Source: Pirellulaceae bacterium
Lineage (GTDB): Bacteria; Planctomycetota; Planctomycetia; Pirellulales; Pirellulaceae
DNA: 64,000 nt
Direction: 5' to 3'
Assembly (NCBI GenBank): GCA_023382975.1
Contig: JAHDXO010000021.1
Coordinates: forward strand, 1-64,000
The translations under genes were made by a program, and so were the position numbers. Below the pieces are notes generated by a model that saw nothing but the letters and a program-made list of their open reading frames with translations, was not told where the DNA came from and searched no databases. Every line of letters begins with the position of its first letter. Within the stretch, counting starts at the first letter, position 1. Below, one piece after another: positions 9,566 through 17,600 of the stretch.

Positions 9566-9949
9566 TCATCGCGGTTTGTTGGGACGGTAGAAGCCCAAGA
9601 CCGCTTCTTCACGATTGCGGAACGGGACGAAGCGGCGCGTGAAATCTCGCGAATCCAACTCGTCCCAATGCTCGTCGCACAGACCGCAGACCCGCAACAG
9701 TCCGCCATCGCGTTCGACCCTGTCGCGCAACTCGAACAGCTCCTGAACGAAATCCGACGGCAAGTGTAGCAATTCGTCCAGTTCCAGGACGATACGGTCC
9801 ACCAGATCCTGCTGCATCATCAGCACGATGCTGTCGGCGATTCCCGACGCATCCGCCGTTTCGCCGAACGGACCGTGCAGCTTGATGAACAGCCAATTGG
9901 GTCCATACTCCAAACTCGTCTTCCACCCCGGGGCCAAGTCCACTTTCAT
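9566..9949 (-). CDS. STAS-like small protein
   Basis: A 127-aa protein starting MKVDLAPGWK, preceded by AGGAGGAG at good spacing, which decides this start over an upstream TTG. The fold pattern (strand LFIKLHG, helix, strand DRIVLELDEL, helix, strand GGLLRVCGLC) resembles the STAS/anti-sigma-factor-antagonist family. The usual phosphorylatable serine of SpoIIAA is not obvious in LELDELLHLPSDF. It faces the BON gene, with which it converges 33 bp apart. The call rests on fold-like alternation, so it is moderate. Confidence 0.55.
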   Translation of the reverse strand: MKVDLAPGWKTSLEYGPNWLFIKLHGPFGETADASGIADSIVLMMQQDLVDRIVLELDELLHLPSDFVQELFELRDRVERDGGLLRVCGLCDEHWDELDSRDFTRRFVPFRNREEAVLGFYRPNKPR

Positions 9950-10176
9950 CGAACTCTCCTCCTTCAAGCTCGTGCCGCGAACGGAATTCCTGGACTGCTC
10001 GCACAGTTGTTAGTATTAAGGTTGTCTAGTCTTCAGGCAAGACCAACCGAGGCCAGAACCGGCGGAGCAGGGCAGGGGAGGTTGCAGAGTCCCCGATGAC
10101 CGCGGATACTGTTGGGCCTTGTCGATACGAAACGATCCATCGCTCAGATACCAAACAACAATCAAGGAGATTCAGC

Positions 10177-10701
10177 ATGTCGCGGAAAGCCGCCGTCACG
10201 TTCAAAGGCAATCCACTGACCTTGGCCGGCGAGGCCGTGAAGCCCGGCCAGGCCGCGCCCGATTTCACACTGCACTACTACCAGGACGGCTTGAAAACGA
10301 TCACGCTGGCCGACCTGAAGAGCAAACCGAGCATCATCAGCGTCGTGCCATCGCTGGACACGTCGGTATGCCAAATTCAGACGAAGAAATTCAACGAGCA
10401 ACTGGCGGCGCTCGGAGAGCAAATCCACGCCCTGACGGTCAGCCTGGATCTGCCATTCGCCCAAGGGCGATTCTGCGGCGCCGAAGGGATTTCGAACATG
10501 CGGGTCGGCAGCGATTACCAGGAACGCAGTTTCGGCCTGAACTGGGGCATGTTGATCGAGGAACTCAAACTGCTGGCCCGCGGCGTGTTCGTTTTGGACG
10601 CCAACGGCACCGTGGTGTACGCTCAAACGGTAGGCGAAGTCACTTCCGAGCCGGATTACGAGGCTGCGTTGGCGGCCCTGAAGCAGCAATTGGGTTCCTG
10701 A
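10177..10701 (+). CDS. tpx: Thiol peroxidase (atypical 2-Cys peroxiredoxin)
   Basis: Reduces hydrogen peroxide and alkyl hydroperoxides using thioredoxin, in the cytoplasm or periplasm. The 174-aa protein matches Tpx along its length: GQAAPDFTL near the N-terminus, the peroxidatic cysteine C65 in PSLDTSVCQ and the resolving cysteine C100 in RFCGAEGI, spaced as in E. coli Tpx (C61/C95). The start is set by AAGGAGATTCAGC before the ATG; an in-frame upstream ATG lacks a ribosome site. A GAGCAGGGCAGGGGAGG motif lies about 100 bp upstream. No neighbouring gene suggests a specific regulon. Confidence 0.95.
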   Translation: MSRKAAVTFKGNPLTLAGEAVKPGQAAPDFTLHYYQDGLKTITLADLKSKPSIISVVPSLDTSVCQIQTKKFNEQLAALGEQIHALTVSLDLPFAQGRFCGAEGISNMRVGSDYQERSFGLNWGMLIEELKLLARGVFVLDANGTVVYAQTVGEVTSEPDYEAALAALKQQLGS

Positions 10702-10770
10702 ACGGCGCGGCGAAGGCCAGGACTCCTGACATGCCTTTGTTCTCAGGCCGCCAACGGAACGCGAGCTACA

Positions 10771-10860
10771 GGCTGGCAGCCTGTGCTATGAGCGGGACGG
10801 AGGCTGGCAGCCTGTGCCGCGAGCGGGGCAGGGTAGGGCAGGGAAGAGCAGGGGAGGGGC
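10771..10860. repeat. Duplicated palindromic repeat plus GGGCAGGG tract
   Basis: Two near-identical 27-bp copies (10771-10797 and 10802-10828) each contain AGGCTGGCAGCCTGTGC, whose first 12 bases are an imperfect palindrome, and end GAGCGGG. They run directly into a purine tract with several AGGGCAGGG/AGGGTAGGG units (10825-10860) immediately before dtd. Confidence 0.75.
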
Positions 10861-10874
10861 GACAGGAGCGAACA

Positions 10875-11324
10875 ATGCGAGCTTGCGTCCAGCGGGTCAG
10901 TCGAGCCAGCGTCACGGTCGACGGGGAGACCGTCGGGCAGATCGGCCGCGGCATGCTCGTCCTGCTGGGCGTTACGGGCGACGACGGCCCGGGCGACGCG
11001 GCGTATCTGGCCGAGAAGACCACCAGCCTGCGAATCTTCGAAGACGATGACGGGAAGATGAACCGGTCCCTGCTGGAGACCGGCGGCGGGATGCTGGTCG
11101 TTAGCCAGTTCACGCTGCTGGGCGATTGCCGCAAAGGTCGGCGGCCCAGTTTCATCCAGGCCGCTGCACCGGAACTTGCCGAATGCCTGTACCAGCAATT
11201 CGTCGCGGCCGTGCGGGACCGCGGCGTCCACGCGGCGACCGGACGGTTCCGGGCGCACATGGATGTCGCCTTGGTCAACGATGGACCGGTGACTCTGCTG
11301 CTGGATAGTCGAAAACTCTTCTAG
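10875..11324 (+). CDS. dtd: D-aminoacyl-tRNA deacylase
   Basis: Hydrolyses D-aminoacyl-tRNAs (and Gly-tRNAAla) to recycle free tRNA in the cytoplasm. The 149-aa protein starts MRACVQRVSRASVTV and carries both family active-site motifs: SQFTLLGD (about residues 77-84) and the cross-subunit NDGPVTLLL near the C-terminus. Length is normal. GACAGGAGCG just upstream is a plausible ribosome site. A longer in-frame extension through the tpx gene is spurious. Its last 50 bp overlap the end of the convergent membrane-protein gene. Confidence 0.95.
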   Translation: MRACVQRVSRASVTVDGETVGQIGRGMLVLLGVTGDDGPGDAAYLAEKTTSLRIFEDDDGKMNRSLLETGGGMLVVSQFTLLGDCRKGRRPSFIQAAAPELAECLYQQFVAAVRDRGVHAATGRFRAHMDVALVNDGPVTLLLDSRKLF

Positions 11325-12171
11325 CGGTCTCTTCGACCGGCGCCGGTTGCTCCCAAGGCATTTCCACCGGCGTCAGCTCCATCGAAGAATCTGGCCGTCC
11401 GCCGGTCAACGGCTGGACGTCGCGCGAGCCACCCGCGAAATTCCAGTTCGGCAACCACGACTCGCTTTGATCCCTGGCGGCCTGGATCCACTGCCTCGGT
11501 TTCTCGGCGAGGTCGGCCTTGTCGACGCCCAATTGGTCCATCAAGTAGGGATCCTGGATCACCAGGACGACCAGCAGCGCCAGCTTGCCGTACGCCGTGA
11601 TGTTCGGCCAGAGGGCCTTGGTGGTCCAGAATTTCAGCGCCGTGCCCAGCGACTTCTTGATCCGCAAGCGGCCCCCACGCACCTCGACGCTGTAGAATTC
11701 GTCCAAGCCTAGATGGATCAAGAATCCGAGCACAACGGCCGCCGTCTTGTACAGGCGGATCTCAAGACTGGTGCCCGATACGATGAGAAACGCGAGCAGT
11801 CCGGCGATCGCCGCCGCCGGGATGCTGTGCCACATCCCGCGATGCACCGAGAACCGTTTGAAGATCTTCTGCACAACAAAGCGGATTGCCAGATAAATCA
11901 AACCGGCTGCCACCGCCATCTGCTCGGTATTGAACCCCAGTTGAACGAACCGCGGAATCATCAGCGCCGGGACAAAAGCCGCAACGAGGGCCCACATCTC
12001 GCGTACGGGCACCCCCGAGTCGCTGTCCAGGTCGGGCAGCATCCCGGAAACACTGCACAGCCCCGCGGCGACCATGCAGGTCGACGGCGGCAGTCCGAGT
12101 GCATACCCGACGGCCCCGTATCCGATCCCGACGGCAGTGCTAGCACCGATGTGCGTCTTGAAACCGGCCAT
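11275..12171 (-). CDS. YdjM-like membrane-bound hydrolase-family protein (DUF457)
   Basis: A 298-aa protein with about five membrane segments. It resembles the LexA-binding, inner-membrane-associated putative hydrolase family (YdjM/DUF457): an N-terminal MAGFKTHIGAS, then GMLPDLDSDSG, and later the histidine-rich HRGMWHS, which are the presumed metal-binding motifs. The C-terminal ~70 residues are hydrophilic and low in conservation. GGGGAGCGG before the ATG decides the start. Its 3' end overlaps dtd by 50 bp on the opposite strand. Activity is not established for the family. Confidence 0.78.
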   Translation of the reverse strand: MAGFKTHIGASTAVGIGYGAVGYALGLPPSTCMVAAGLCSVSGMLPDLDSDSGVPVREMWALVAAFVPALMIPRFVQLGFNTEQMAVAAGLIYLAIRFVVQKIFKRFSVHRGMWHSIPAAAIAGLLAFLIVSGTSLEIRLYKTAAVVLGFLIHLGLDEFYSVEVRGGRLRIKKSLGTALKFWTTKALWPNITAYGKLALLVVLVIQDPYLMDQLGVDKADLAEKPRQWIQAARDQSESWLPNWNFAGGSRDVQPLTGGRPDSSMELTPVEMPWEQPAPVEETARRVFDYPAAESPVHR

Positions 12172-12204
12172 GATCCGCTCCCCGAGGTTCCTTGGTCTGG
12201 TTTG

Positions 12205-12290
12205 TTGGAGTTCACGCTTCCGCTTGTTGCGGTATAACAAGGCACGCTGAGCGTGAACTCCAGCGCAGCACGTTGAAGCATGAACTCCAA
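12205..12290. repeat. Three copies of the TTGGAGTTCACGCTTC repeat
   Basis: One copy reads forward (12205-12220) and two read in reverse as GCGTGAACTCCA (12243-12265) and GCATGAACTCCAA (12269-12290). Opposed copies can pair into a large hairpin between the divergent DUF457 and cvpA genes. The same word recurs at 16687, 29340, 29384, 48557, 51778, 52888 and 52936. Confidence 0.8.
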
Positions 12291-12428
12291 TGGTCAGCGC
12301 GGCAGCGGACTATACCGATGGCCGCCGATGTGTCCAAGCCCAATCGATTGGTATTCGCCGGACGGGCTCCCGCGGGTATACTCCCACCCTGCTTTCGCCA
12401 AGTCGCCACCTTTCGGGAACCGGAATTG

Positions 12429-13118
12429 ATGCAAGTCTACGATCTGATCATGCTGGGAGTGCTGGTCTTCGCCACGCTGTTCGGGGCGTGGAAAGGGCTG
12501 GCTTGGCAAGTGGCTTCGATCGCTTCGATCGTGGTCAGCTTCTTCGTGGCGTGCCAGTTCCGCGAGCCGATGGCGGCGGTGCTGCCCGCCCAGTCGCCGT
12601 GGAACAAGTTCCTAGCGATGTTGATCCTGTTCCTGGGCTGCTCGCTGCTGATCTGGATCGTCTTCCGCTTCGTGTCCGACATCATCAACCGGGTCAAGCT
12701 GAAGGAATTCGACCGCCACGCGGGGGCCGTGCTGGGGTTTGGGCGAGGCGTCTTGTGGTGCGTGATCATCACCCTGTTCGCGGTCACCCTGCTGGACCAG
12801 GCCAAGCAGCAGGCGATTGTCCAGTCCCGGTCAGGTCACTACATCGCCCTGCTGCTCGACCGCGCGGACGCCGTCATGCCCGACGAGTTGCGCCAGGTCT
12901 TGGCGCCGTACATGAACTCGCTGGACGAGCGTTTCGAATCGCGCCACCGATTGACTCAACGGCCGGATTCCGGCGGCGCCACCGAGGGCAGGGCGGCCGA
13001 CGATTCCGGCTCGGGATCGTGGCCGCTTTCGATCGGCAACGGGCAAGAAAGACCGGACGGAAACAGCGGCGACGACGCAATCCAACGGTGGCTGAACAAG
13101 CTGCCGCAGCAGCCGTGA
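12429..13118 (+). CDS. CvpA-family membrane protein
   Basis: The 229-aa protein begins MQVYDLIMLGVLVFA and has four hydrophobic segments in the first ~125 residues, typical of CvpA (colicin V production) proteins: LFGAWKGLAWQVAS, a second helix ending in the QFREP motif, then LILFLGCSLLIWIVF and GRGVLWCVIITLF. The C-terminal ~100 residues are hydrophilic, rich in Gly/Asp/Ser, and contain one in-frame GAGGGCAGGGCGG motif. An upstream in-frame extension crosses the repeats at 12205-12290 and is not believed. Function is unknown beyond envelope-associated roles in other bacteria. Confidence 0.85.
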   Translation: MQVYDLIMLGVLVFATLFGAWKGLAWQVASIASIVVSFFVACQFREPMAAVLPAQSPWNKFLAMLILFLGCSLLIWIVFRFVSDIINRVKLKEFDRHAGAVLGFGRGVLWCVIITLFAVTLLDQAKQQAIVQSRSGHYIALLLDRADAVMPDELRQVLAPYMNSLDERFESRHRLTQRPDSGGATEGRAADDSGSGSWPLSIGNGQERPDGNSGDDAIQRWLNKLPQQP

Positions 13119-13195
13119 GATGCCCACCGCCGACCGCGTTTCCGGGCCTCGATTGGCGGTCGATGCCGCAAAACAGCGAATTGCTTGTTTTCCAG

Positions 13196-13256
13196 GAAAA
13201 ACCGCCTCCCAAACCGAACATAAGAAACATTATCGGACGTTGGAGGCGGGTTTTCC
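13196..13256. terminator. Bidirectional terminator-like long hairpin
   Basis: Outer arms GGAAAAACCGCCTCC-type (from 13196) and GGAGGCGGGTTTTCC (to 13256) pair almost perfectly. The ~30-nt centre holds a second inverted repeat (CCGA/TCGG with ATAA/TTAT). A-rich and T-rich ends on either side allow termination of both cvpA (rightward) and accA (leftward). Confidence 0.65.
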
Positions 13257-13272
13257 CAGGTGCTGTGCAAGA

Positions 13273-13419
13273 GCCTGTTCGCCAGGCTTGCGAGCCTAGT
13301 TGGCCGCTCACCGCCCAGAATCGCGTCAGGCTCGAAAGCCTGTCGTAGCGCACCCGCAGAGCGATCAAGTTGCCGGCTCGCCGGCACCCATGTCCTCAAG
13401 TTGCCGGCTCGTCGCCGGC
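13273..13419. repeat. Cluster of four short palindromic repeats
   Basis: AGGCTtgcgAGCCT (13274-13287), CAGGCTcgaaAGCCTG (13327-13342), and two copies of TCAAGTTGCCGGCTCG...CCGGC (13365-13385 and 13396-13419). The last copy overlaps the 3' end of accA and provides its stop codon. Confidence 0.7.
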
Positions 13420-14400
13420 GCCGTCCGCCGCGTCCGCCGGCTGTTCGAGAAACACGCCCATCCGCCGGAACTTTTCGTACCGCTCGGAAAGCAGCCGGTC
13501 CGTGGGAACGCCGACCAGTTCGCGGAGCGTTTTCAGGAGGAAAATTTTCAGCCGCGAGGCCATCTGATGGTGGTCGCGGTGCGCGCCGCCCAGCGGCTCG
13601 GGAATCACGCTGTCGACGATCCCGAACTCGAGCAGATCCTTGGACGTGAAGCGGAGCGCGTTCGCGGCCTTCTCGGCGTGCTGGTGACCTTTCCACAGAA
13701 TGCCCGCGCAACCTTCGGGACTGATCACCGAGTAGTAGGCGTGCTGCAGAATGGCGACCCGGTCGCCGACGCCGATCCCCAGCGCGCCGCCGCTGCCGCC
13801 TTCGCCGATGACCACGCAGATGATCGGGGTGGGCAGCCGCGACATCTCGTACATGTTCTCGGCGATCACCCAAGCCTGACCGCGTTCTTCGGCGCCAACA
13901 CCGGGGTAGGCCCCCGGCGTATCGATGAACGCGATGACTGGCAGACCATACTTCGCCGCCAAACGCATCTTGGCCATCGCTTTGCGGTAGCCCTCGGGAT
14001 GCGCGCAGCCGAAGAAGCAGGCGGCCCGTTCCTTGTACGTCCTTCCCTTCTGATGACCGACCACCAAAACCTTGTACCGGTCCAGTTTGGCAAACCCGGT
14101 CAGGATGGCCCGGTCGTCGCCGAAGTGGCGGTCGCCGTGCAGCTCGAAGAAATCTTCGAAGACCAGCGACAGGTAGTCGGCCGTGTAAGGCCGGTCCTTG
14201 TGCCGGGCAACCTGGACCGTCTGCCAGGGATCCAGGTGATCGTAAACTTGTTTGGTCACGTCGGCCAGTTCGCGGCGCAGACGCCGGATCTCGTTTTCCG
14301 TCTCCGGGCGGCCATCAGCCGAGCGTACCAGTTCCTGCAAGCGGGCTTCGAGTTCGCAGATCGGCTGCTCGAAAGCCAAGCCGGGTAGGGTTGCGTCCAT
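13396..14400 (-). CDS. accA: Acetyl-CoA carboxylase carboxyltransferase subunit alpha
   Basis: Transfers the carboxyl group from carboxybiotin to acetyl-CoA, giving malonyl-CoA for fatty-acid synthesis, together with AccD (not in the window). The 334-aa protein has the expected organisation: an N-terminal helical region with LEFEQPI-like LAFEQPICELE, then FFELHGDRHFGDD, the acyl-CoA pocket sequence IDTPGAYPG around the middle, GEGGSGGALGI, and SPEGCAGILWK. Length is slightly above the usual ~320 aa because of an acidic Ala/Asp-rich tail. The stop codon lies inside a palindromic repeat. It begins 6 bp after the kinase gene and is probably translated with it. Confidence 0.96.
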   Translation of the reverse strand: MDATLPGLAFEQPICELEARLQELVRSADGRPETENEIRRLRRELADVTKQVYDHLDPWQTVQVARHKDRPYTADYLSLVFEDFFELHGDRHFGDDRAILTGFAKLDRYKVLVVGHQKGRTYKERAACFFGCAHPEGYRKAMAKMRLAAKYGLPVIAFIDTPGAYPGVGAEERGQAWVIAENMYEMSRLPTPIICVVIGEGGSGGALGIGVGDRVAILQHAYYSVISPEGCAGILWKGHQHAEKAANALRFTSKDLLEFGIVDSVIPEPLGGAHRDHHQMASRLKIFLLKTLRELVGVPTDRLLSERYEKFRRMGVFLEQPADAADGAGDEPAT

Positions 14401-14406
14401 CCGTCG

Positions 14407-15357
14407 TTATTCCTCATTCTCGGCCGCGTCCGAACCGGCGCGCGGCAACTGCTTGAGCGCGTCGGCATCGGTGACCGGGCCGGTATCCAAGTCCGAAAGT
14501 TTGAAATCAGGGGGCTGCGGTTTCTTGGTGAACACCTGGATGTTACGAAATTCCTGCAGGACGTCCCACATCGATTTCGGGCGGGTTTCCCGCTTCTTGC
14601 CCATCATGCGGCGGATCAGGTCCGCGCAATCCTTGGTCACGTCCTTGTTGTACACCATCACGGTCGGGACCGACGCTCGCAGGTGCTTTTCCAACAGCTC
14701 GTTCGGCGAAGAACCCGTGAAGGGCGGACGGCCTGCTAGCAGTTCAAACACGACGCAGCCCAGGCTGTACACGTCGCTCCGCCCGTCCAGCGTCTCGCCG
14801 CGGATCTGCTCGGGCGACATGTAGCTCCGCGTTCCCCGCACCGGTTGCTTGAAGCCCAGCAGGCTCAGCAAGCTGCGTTTGGGACGCTGGGCGATCGTGA
14901 AATCGATGACCTTCACGTTTCCATCGTCGTTGACCAACAGATTGTCCGGCTTGATATCGCAGTGAATCCAGCCTCGCTCGTGCAAATAGTGCAGGCCGTG
15001 CGTCGTCTGGTGGATGATCTTCTCAGCCAGGTAGGCCAGCGGCTCCGGACCCTCGCGCAACACCTGCTTCAAATTCAGAGCACTGTACAGTTCGAGCACC
15101 AGGAACGGCGCGTGGTACTGGGTCACGAAGTCGTAGAAGCGGATCAGATTGGGGTGGTGCAGTTCCTTGGCCACCTCCCATTCGTGCTTCAAATAGCCGA
15201 TTTCGTCGCGATTCTTGGCCTCTTCGGTCCGCAGCATCTTCAGGGCGAATCGCTCGTTCGTATCCTCCTTGACGGCTTCCCAAACGTAGCAGGAGTGCCC
15301 CGCGCGTATCAGTCGCGTCAAACGATAAGGACCCACGAAATCACGGGCTTTGGTCAC
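14407..15357 (-). CDS. Serine/threonine protein kinase with DFT in place of DFG
   Basis: Hanks-type kinase catalytic domain filling most of a 316-aa soluble protein. The ATP-lysine is in FALKML, the catalytic loop is HCDIKPDN (so a non-RD kinase), the magnesium motif reads DFT instead of DFG, and the activation segment ends SYMSPEQ. The glycine loop is weak (RAGHSCYV). The likely start is a GTG giving MTKARDF, preceded by GGAAAGG; an in-frame ATG 60 bp upstream (15417) is the alternative. There is no membrane segment or sensor domain. It is 6 bp from accA, which suggests shared translation and possibly a regulatory link to lipid synthesis (inference). Confidence 0.88.
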   Translation of the reverse strand: MTKARDFVGPYRLTRLIRAGHSCYVWEAVKEDTNERFALKMLRTEEAKNRDEIGYLKHEWEVAKELHHPNLIRFYDFVTQYHAPFLVLELYSALNLKQVLREGPEPLAYLAEKIIHQTTHGLHYLHERGWIHCDIKPDNLLVNDDGNVKVIDFTIAQRPKRSLLSLLGFKQPVRGTRSYMSPEQIRGETLDGRSDVYSLGCVVFELLAGRPPFTGSSPNELLEKHLRASVPTVMVYNKDVTKDCADLIRRMMGKKRETRPKSMWDVLQEFRNIQVFTKKPQPPDFKLSDLDTGPVTDADALKQLPRAGSDAAENEE

Positions 15358-15483
15358 GCGTTTCACCTTTCCAGCAAGAACCCTCGAGAACCGGCATAGT
15401 GTACCCAATCGGAACATCCGGCAAAAGTGGCAGCCCGCTGGACAGGGCCGGCGTCGGGGGACATCGGACGAGGCCCCACGTTC

Positions 15484-16656
15484 TCACGAATTCGGCGCCG
15501 ATTCGTCCAGCAGCCGTTGGTACAACTCGCGCAACTGGCGAGTCATCGTCTCGTGCCGGAACTGCTCGGCAAAACGTCCCCTGCCCTGCTCGCCCAGCCG
15601 CCGACGAAGTTCCGGATCCTGGGCCAGTTGCACCAATGCCTCGGCTAGCGGAGCAACCGTCAAAGGGGGCAGAAGAACTCCCGTTTCCCCCGTAATAACC
15701 ACCTCGCGCGCGCCGTCCACGTCGTAGCTGACTACGGGGCGGCCCGCGATCAAAGCCTGGGGCAGGGCACGCGCCAGGCCCTCGCGCAGACTGACGTGGA
15801 CCAACATGTCCATAGCGCCCAGCAAGGCCGGAATGCGCGACGGCGGAACGAGGCCGGTGAAGTGAAATACGGGCGTCAACCCGGCTTCGGCGATCTGGCG
15901 TTCGAGCGACTGGCGTAGAATTCCGTCGCCGACCAGCAGGAATCGCACCTGCGGACACTGGGCCACAACCGTCCGAGCCGCCTGGATCAGGTACTCATGG
16001 CCCTTCAGGTGAAACAGTCTGGCGATCTTGCCCACGACGATGTGCTCGGGCGCAAAGCCCAGCTCACGGCGAACTGCATCGCGATGCTGATCCGCAGCCA
16101 AGAACGGTTCGACGTCCATGCCGCTGTAGACCGTCGTGAATTTCTCCCGAGGCGCCACGCCGGCCTCGACCAGCAGATCGGTCATGGCATCGGCCACACT
16201 GACAATCGCATGGCAGCGCCGCGCGGCGTACGCTTCGCACCGGCGAAACAACTCGCGGGCAATCCATCGCTGATACGGATGGAACGGCGCGCCGTGGACC
16301 GTGTGGACGATCGCCGGCACACGCAACGCATGCGCGGCCATCCGGCCCAGGAATCCGCCCTTGGCGCTGTGCGTGTGAACCACGTCCGGCCGAAATTCGC
16401 TCAGCACCCGCCGCAACGCTCGGTAGCAGACCGCGTCGCGCCACGGATGAATCGCGCGGCGCATCGACGGCACCAGAGCCAGCGGCACCTCCCCTGCCCT
16501 GCCCTGACTCAGCAGATCGCCCTCCGGCCCCAACGCCGGCCCGGTGACCAGCAACACGTCGTCTCCGTATTGCCGGATCAAGTCCAAACAGCACAGCAGC
16601 GTGTTTTCCTGCGCGCCACCAACAATCATCCGAGTAATCACGTGCGCGATGCGCAT
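15484..16656 (-). CDS. Glycosyltransferase family 4
   Basis: Predicted to transfer a sugar from a nucleotide-activated donor to a surface glycan or lipid acceptor. The 390-aa GT-B protein has the N-terminal acceptor domain (MRIAHVITRMIVGGAQ, then VVHTHSAKGGFLGR and VHTVHGAPF), and the C-terminal donor domain with GKIARL, FLLVGDG and the EX7E-type segment REGLARALPQAL. Two copies of the AGGGCAGGG word are read in frame, as SQGRAGEV (near residue 51) and EQGRGRF (near the C-terminus). It reads leftward, between truA and the kinase gene. Donor and acceptor cannot be predicted. Confidence 0.9.
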   Translation of the reverse strand: MRIAHVITRMIVGGAQENTLLCCLDLIRQYGDDVLLVTGPALGPEGDLLSQGRAGEVPLALVPSMRRAIHPWRDAVCYRALRRVLSEFRPDVVHTHSAKGGFLGRMAAHALRVPAIVHTVHGAPFHPYQRWIARELFRRCEAYAARRCHAIVSVADAMTDLLVEAGVAPREKFTTVYSGMDVEPFLAADQHRDAVRRELGFAPEHIVVGKIARLFHLKGHEYLIQAARTVVAQCPQVRFLLVGDGILRQSLERQIAEAGLTPVFHFTGLVPPSRIPALLGAMDMLVHVSLREGLARALPQALIAGRPVVSYDVDGAREVVITGETGVLLPPLTVAPLAEALVQLAQDPELRRRLGEQGRGRFAEQFRHETMTRQLRELYQRLLDESAPNS

Positions 16657-16686
16657 CCAATCGGCTCCCGTTCAATTCGCTCGCGT

Positions 16687-16709
16687 GTTGGAGTTCACGC
16701 TTCAGCGTT
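16687..16709. repeat. Copy of the TTGGAGTTCACGCTTCAGCG repeat
   Basis: A full forward copy 30 bp upstream of the glycosyltransferase start, in the gap between truA and the GT4 gene. Confidence 0.8.
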
Positions 16710-16786
16710 TCATCGCCGCCAACCACGAAATCTGAAGGACAGACCTCCGTTCCCACGAACACAGTTCTGCGCCGGTTCCACAAGAC

Positions 16787-17557
16787 TCACAAAGCCTCCG
16801 GCAAATCGCCGACGCACCACACGCGGAGCAGGTACAAGCCCTCGGGCGGCGCGGTCATGCCGGCCAGCTTGCGGTCCCGAGCCTTCAGCGCGTCGGCCAC
16901 CCAACTGACCGGCTCTTTTCCGCGGCCCACCTTGACCAACGTCCCGACGATGATCCGCACCATGTTGTACAAGAATCCGTCCGCTTCCACTTCGACCACG
17001 ACGCGATCCAGATGATCGCTCGACTGCCGATGAACCGACAGGTCGAAGATGGTGCGCACGCTGCTGGTGCGCTTCGAACCGGCTGCTTCGAAGCTGGAGA
17101 AGTCGTGGCGGCCGACCAGCAGCCGCCCGGCTTGCGTCATCGCCCACGTATCCAATCGGTGAGGATAATACCAGGCATGGTCGCGTGCGAAAACGTCCCG
17201 CAACGGACCGTCTTGGATGATGTAGCGGTACCGCTTGCGGACCGTGTCGCGGATCGCGTGGAAATCGTCGGGCATTTCGCGTACTTCGAGGGCCACGATG
17301 TCCTTGGGCAGATTGGCGTCCAGGGCCTTGCGAAGCACATGATCCTCCAGCTTCGTGTCGCAGGCGAAGCTGACAATCTGACCGATCGCGTGGACCCCGG
17401 CGTCGGTTCGGCCGCTGGCCACCGCGCGAACCGGATGCCCGATCACGATGTGCAACGCGCGCTCTACCTCCGCCTGGATCGTGTTCGAGTTGACTTGCAT
17501 CTGCCAACCGCCGTAGGCCGTACCGTCGTACGACAACGTCATCCGAAAAAAACGCAC
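16787..17557 (-). CDS. truA: tRNA pseudouridine(38-40) synthase
   Basis: Isomerises uridines 38-40 in the anticodon arm of tRNAs. The 256-aa protein starts MRFFRMTLSYDGTAYGGWQ and has the catalytic aspartate D52 in SGRTDAGVHA, followed by IGQIVSF. The C-terminal DGFLYNMVR and GLYLLRVWC segments are also typical. Length is normal for the family. The pcm-like gene lies 43 bp upstream in transcription order, so both may be on one leftward transcript. Confidence 0.96.
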   Translation of the reverse strand: MRFFRMTLSYDGTAYGGWQMQVNSNTIQAEVERALHIVIGHPVRAVASGRTDAGVHAIGQIVSFACDTKLEDHVLRKALDANLPKDIVALEVREMPDDFHAIRDTVRKRYRYIIQDGPLRDVFARDHAWYYPHRLDTWAMTQAGRLLVGRHDFSSFEAAGSKRTSSVRTIFDLSVHRQSSDHLDRVVVEVEADGFLYNMVRIIVGTLVKVGRGKEPVSWVADALKARDRKLAGMTAPPEGLYLLRVWCVGDLPEAL

Positions 17558-17600
17558 TCCGTCAACTCCCGATCAGAAGATTCCGGATCTCGACGCGGCC

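Noticed and set aside
10771..13419. CRISPR-like repeats
   Set aside because: The repeated words are clustered without regular spacing and differ between clusters; no spacer-repeat array or cas gene is present.
15765..15785. GGGGCAGGGCACG as another dispersed purine word
   Set aside because: It encodes the conserved ARALPQAL of the glycosyltransferase, so selection on the protein explains it.
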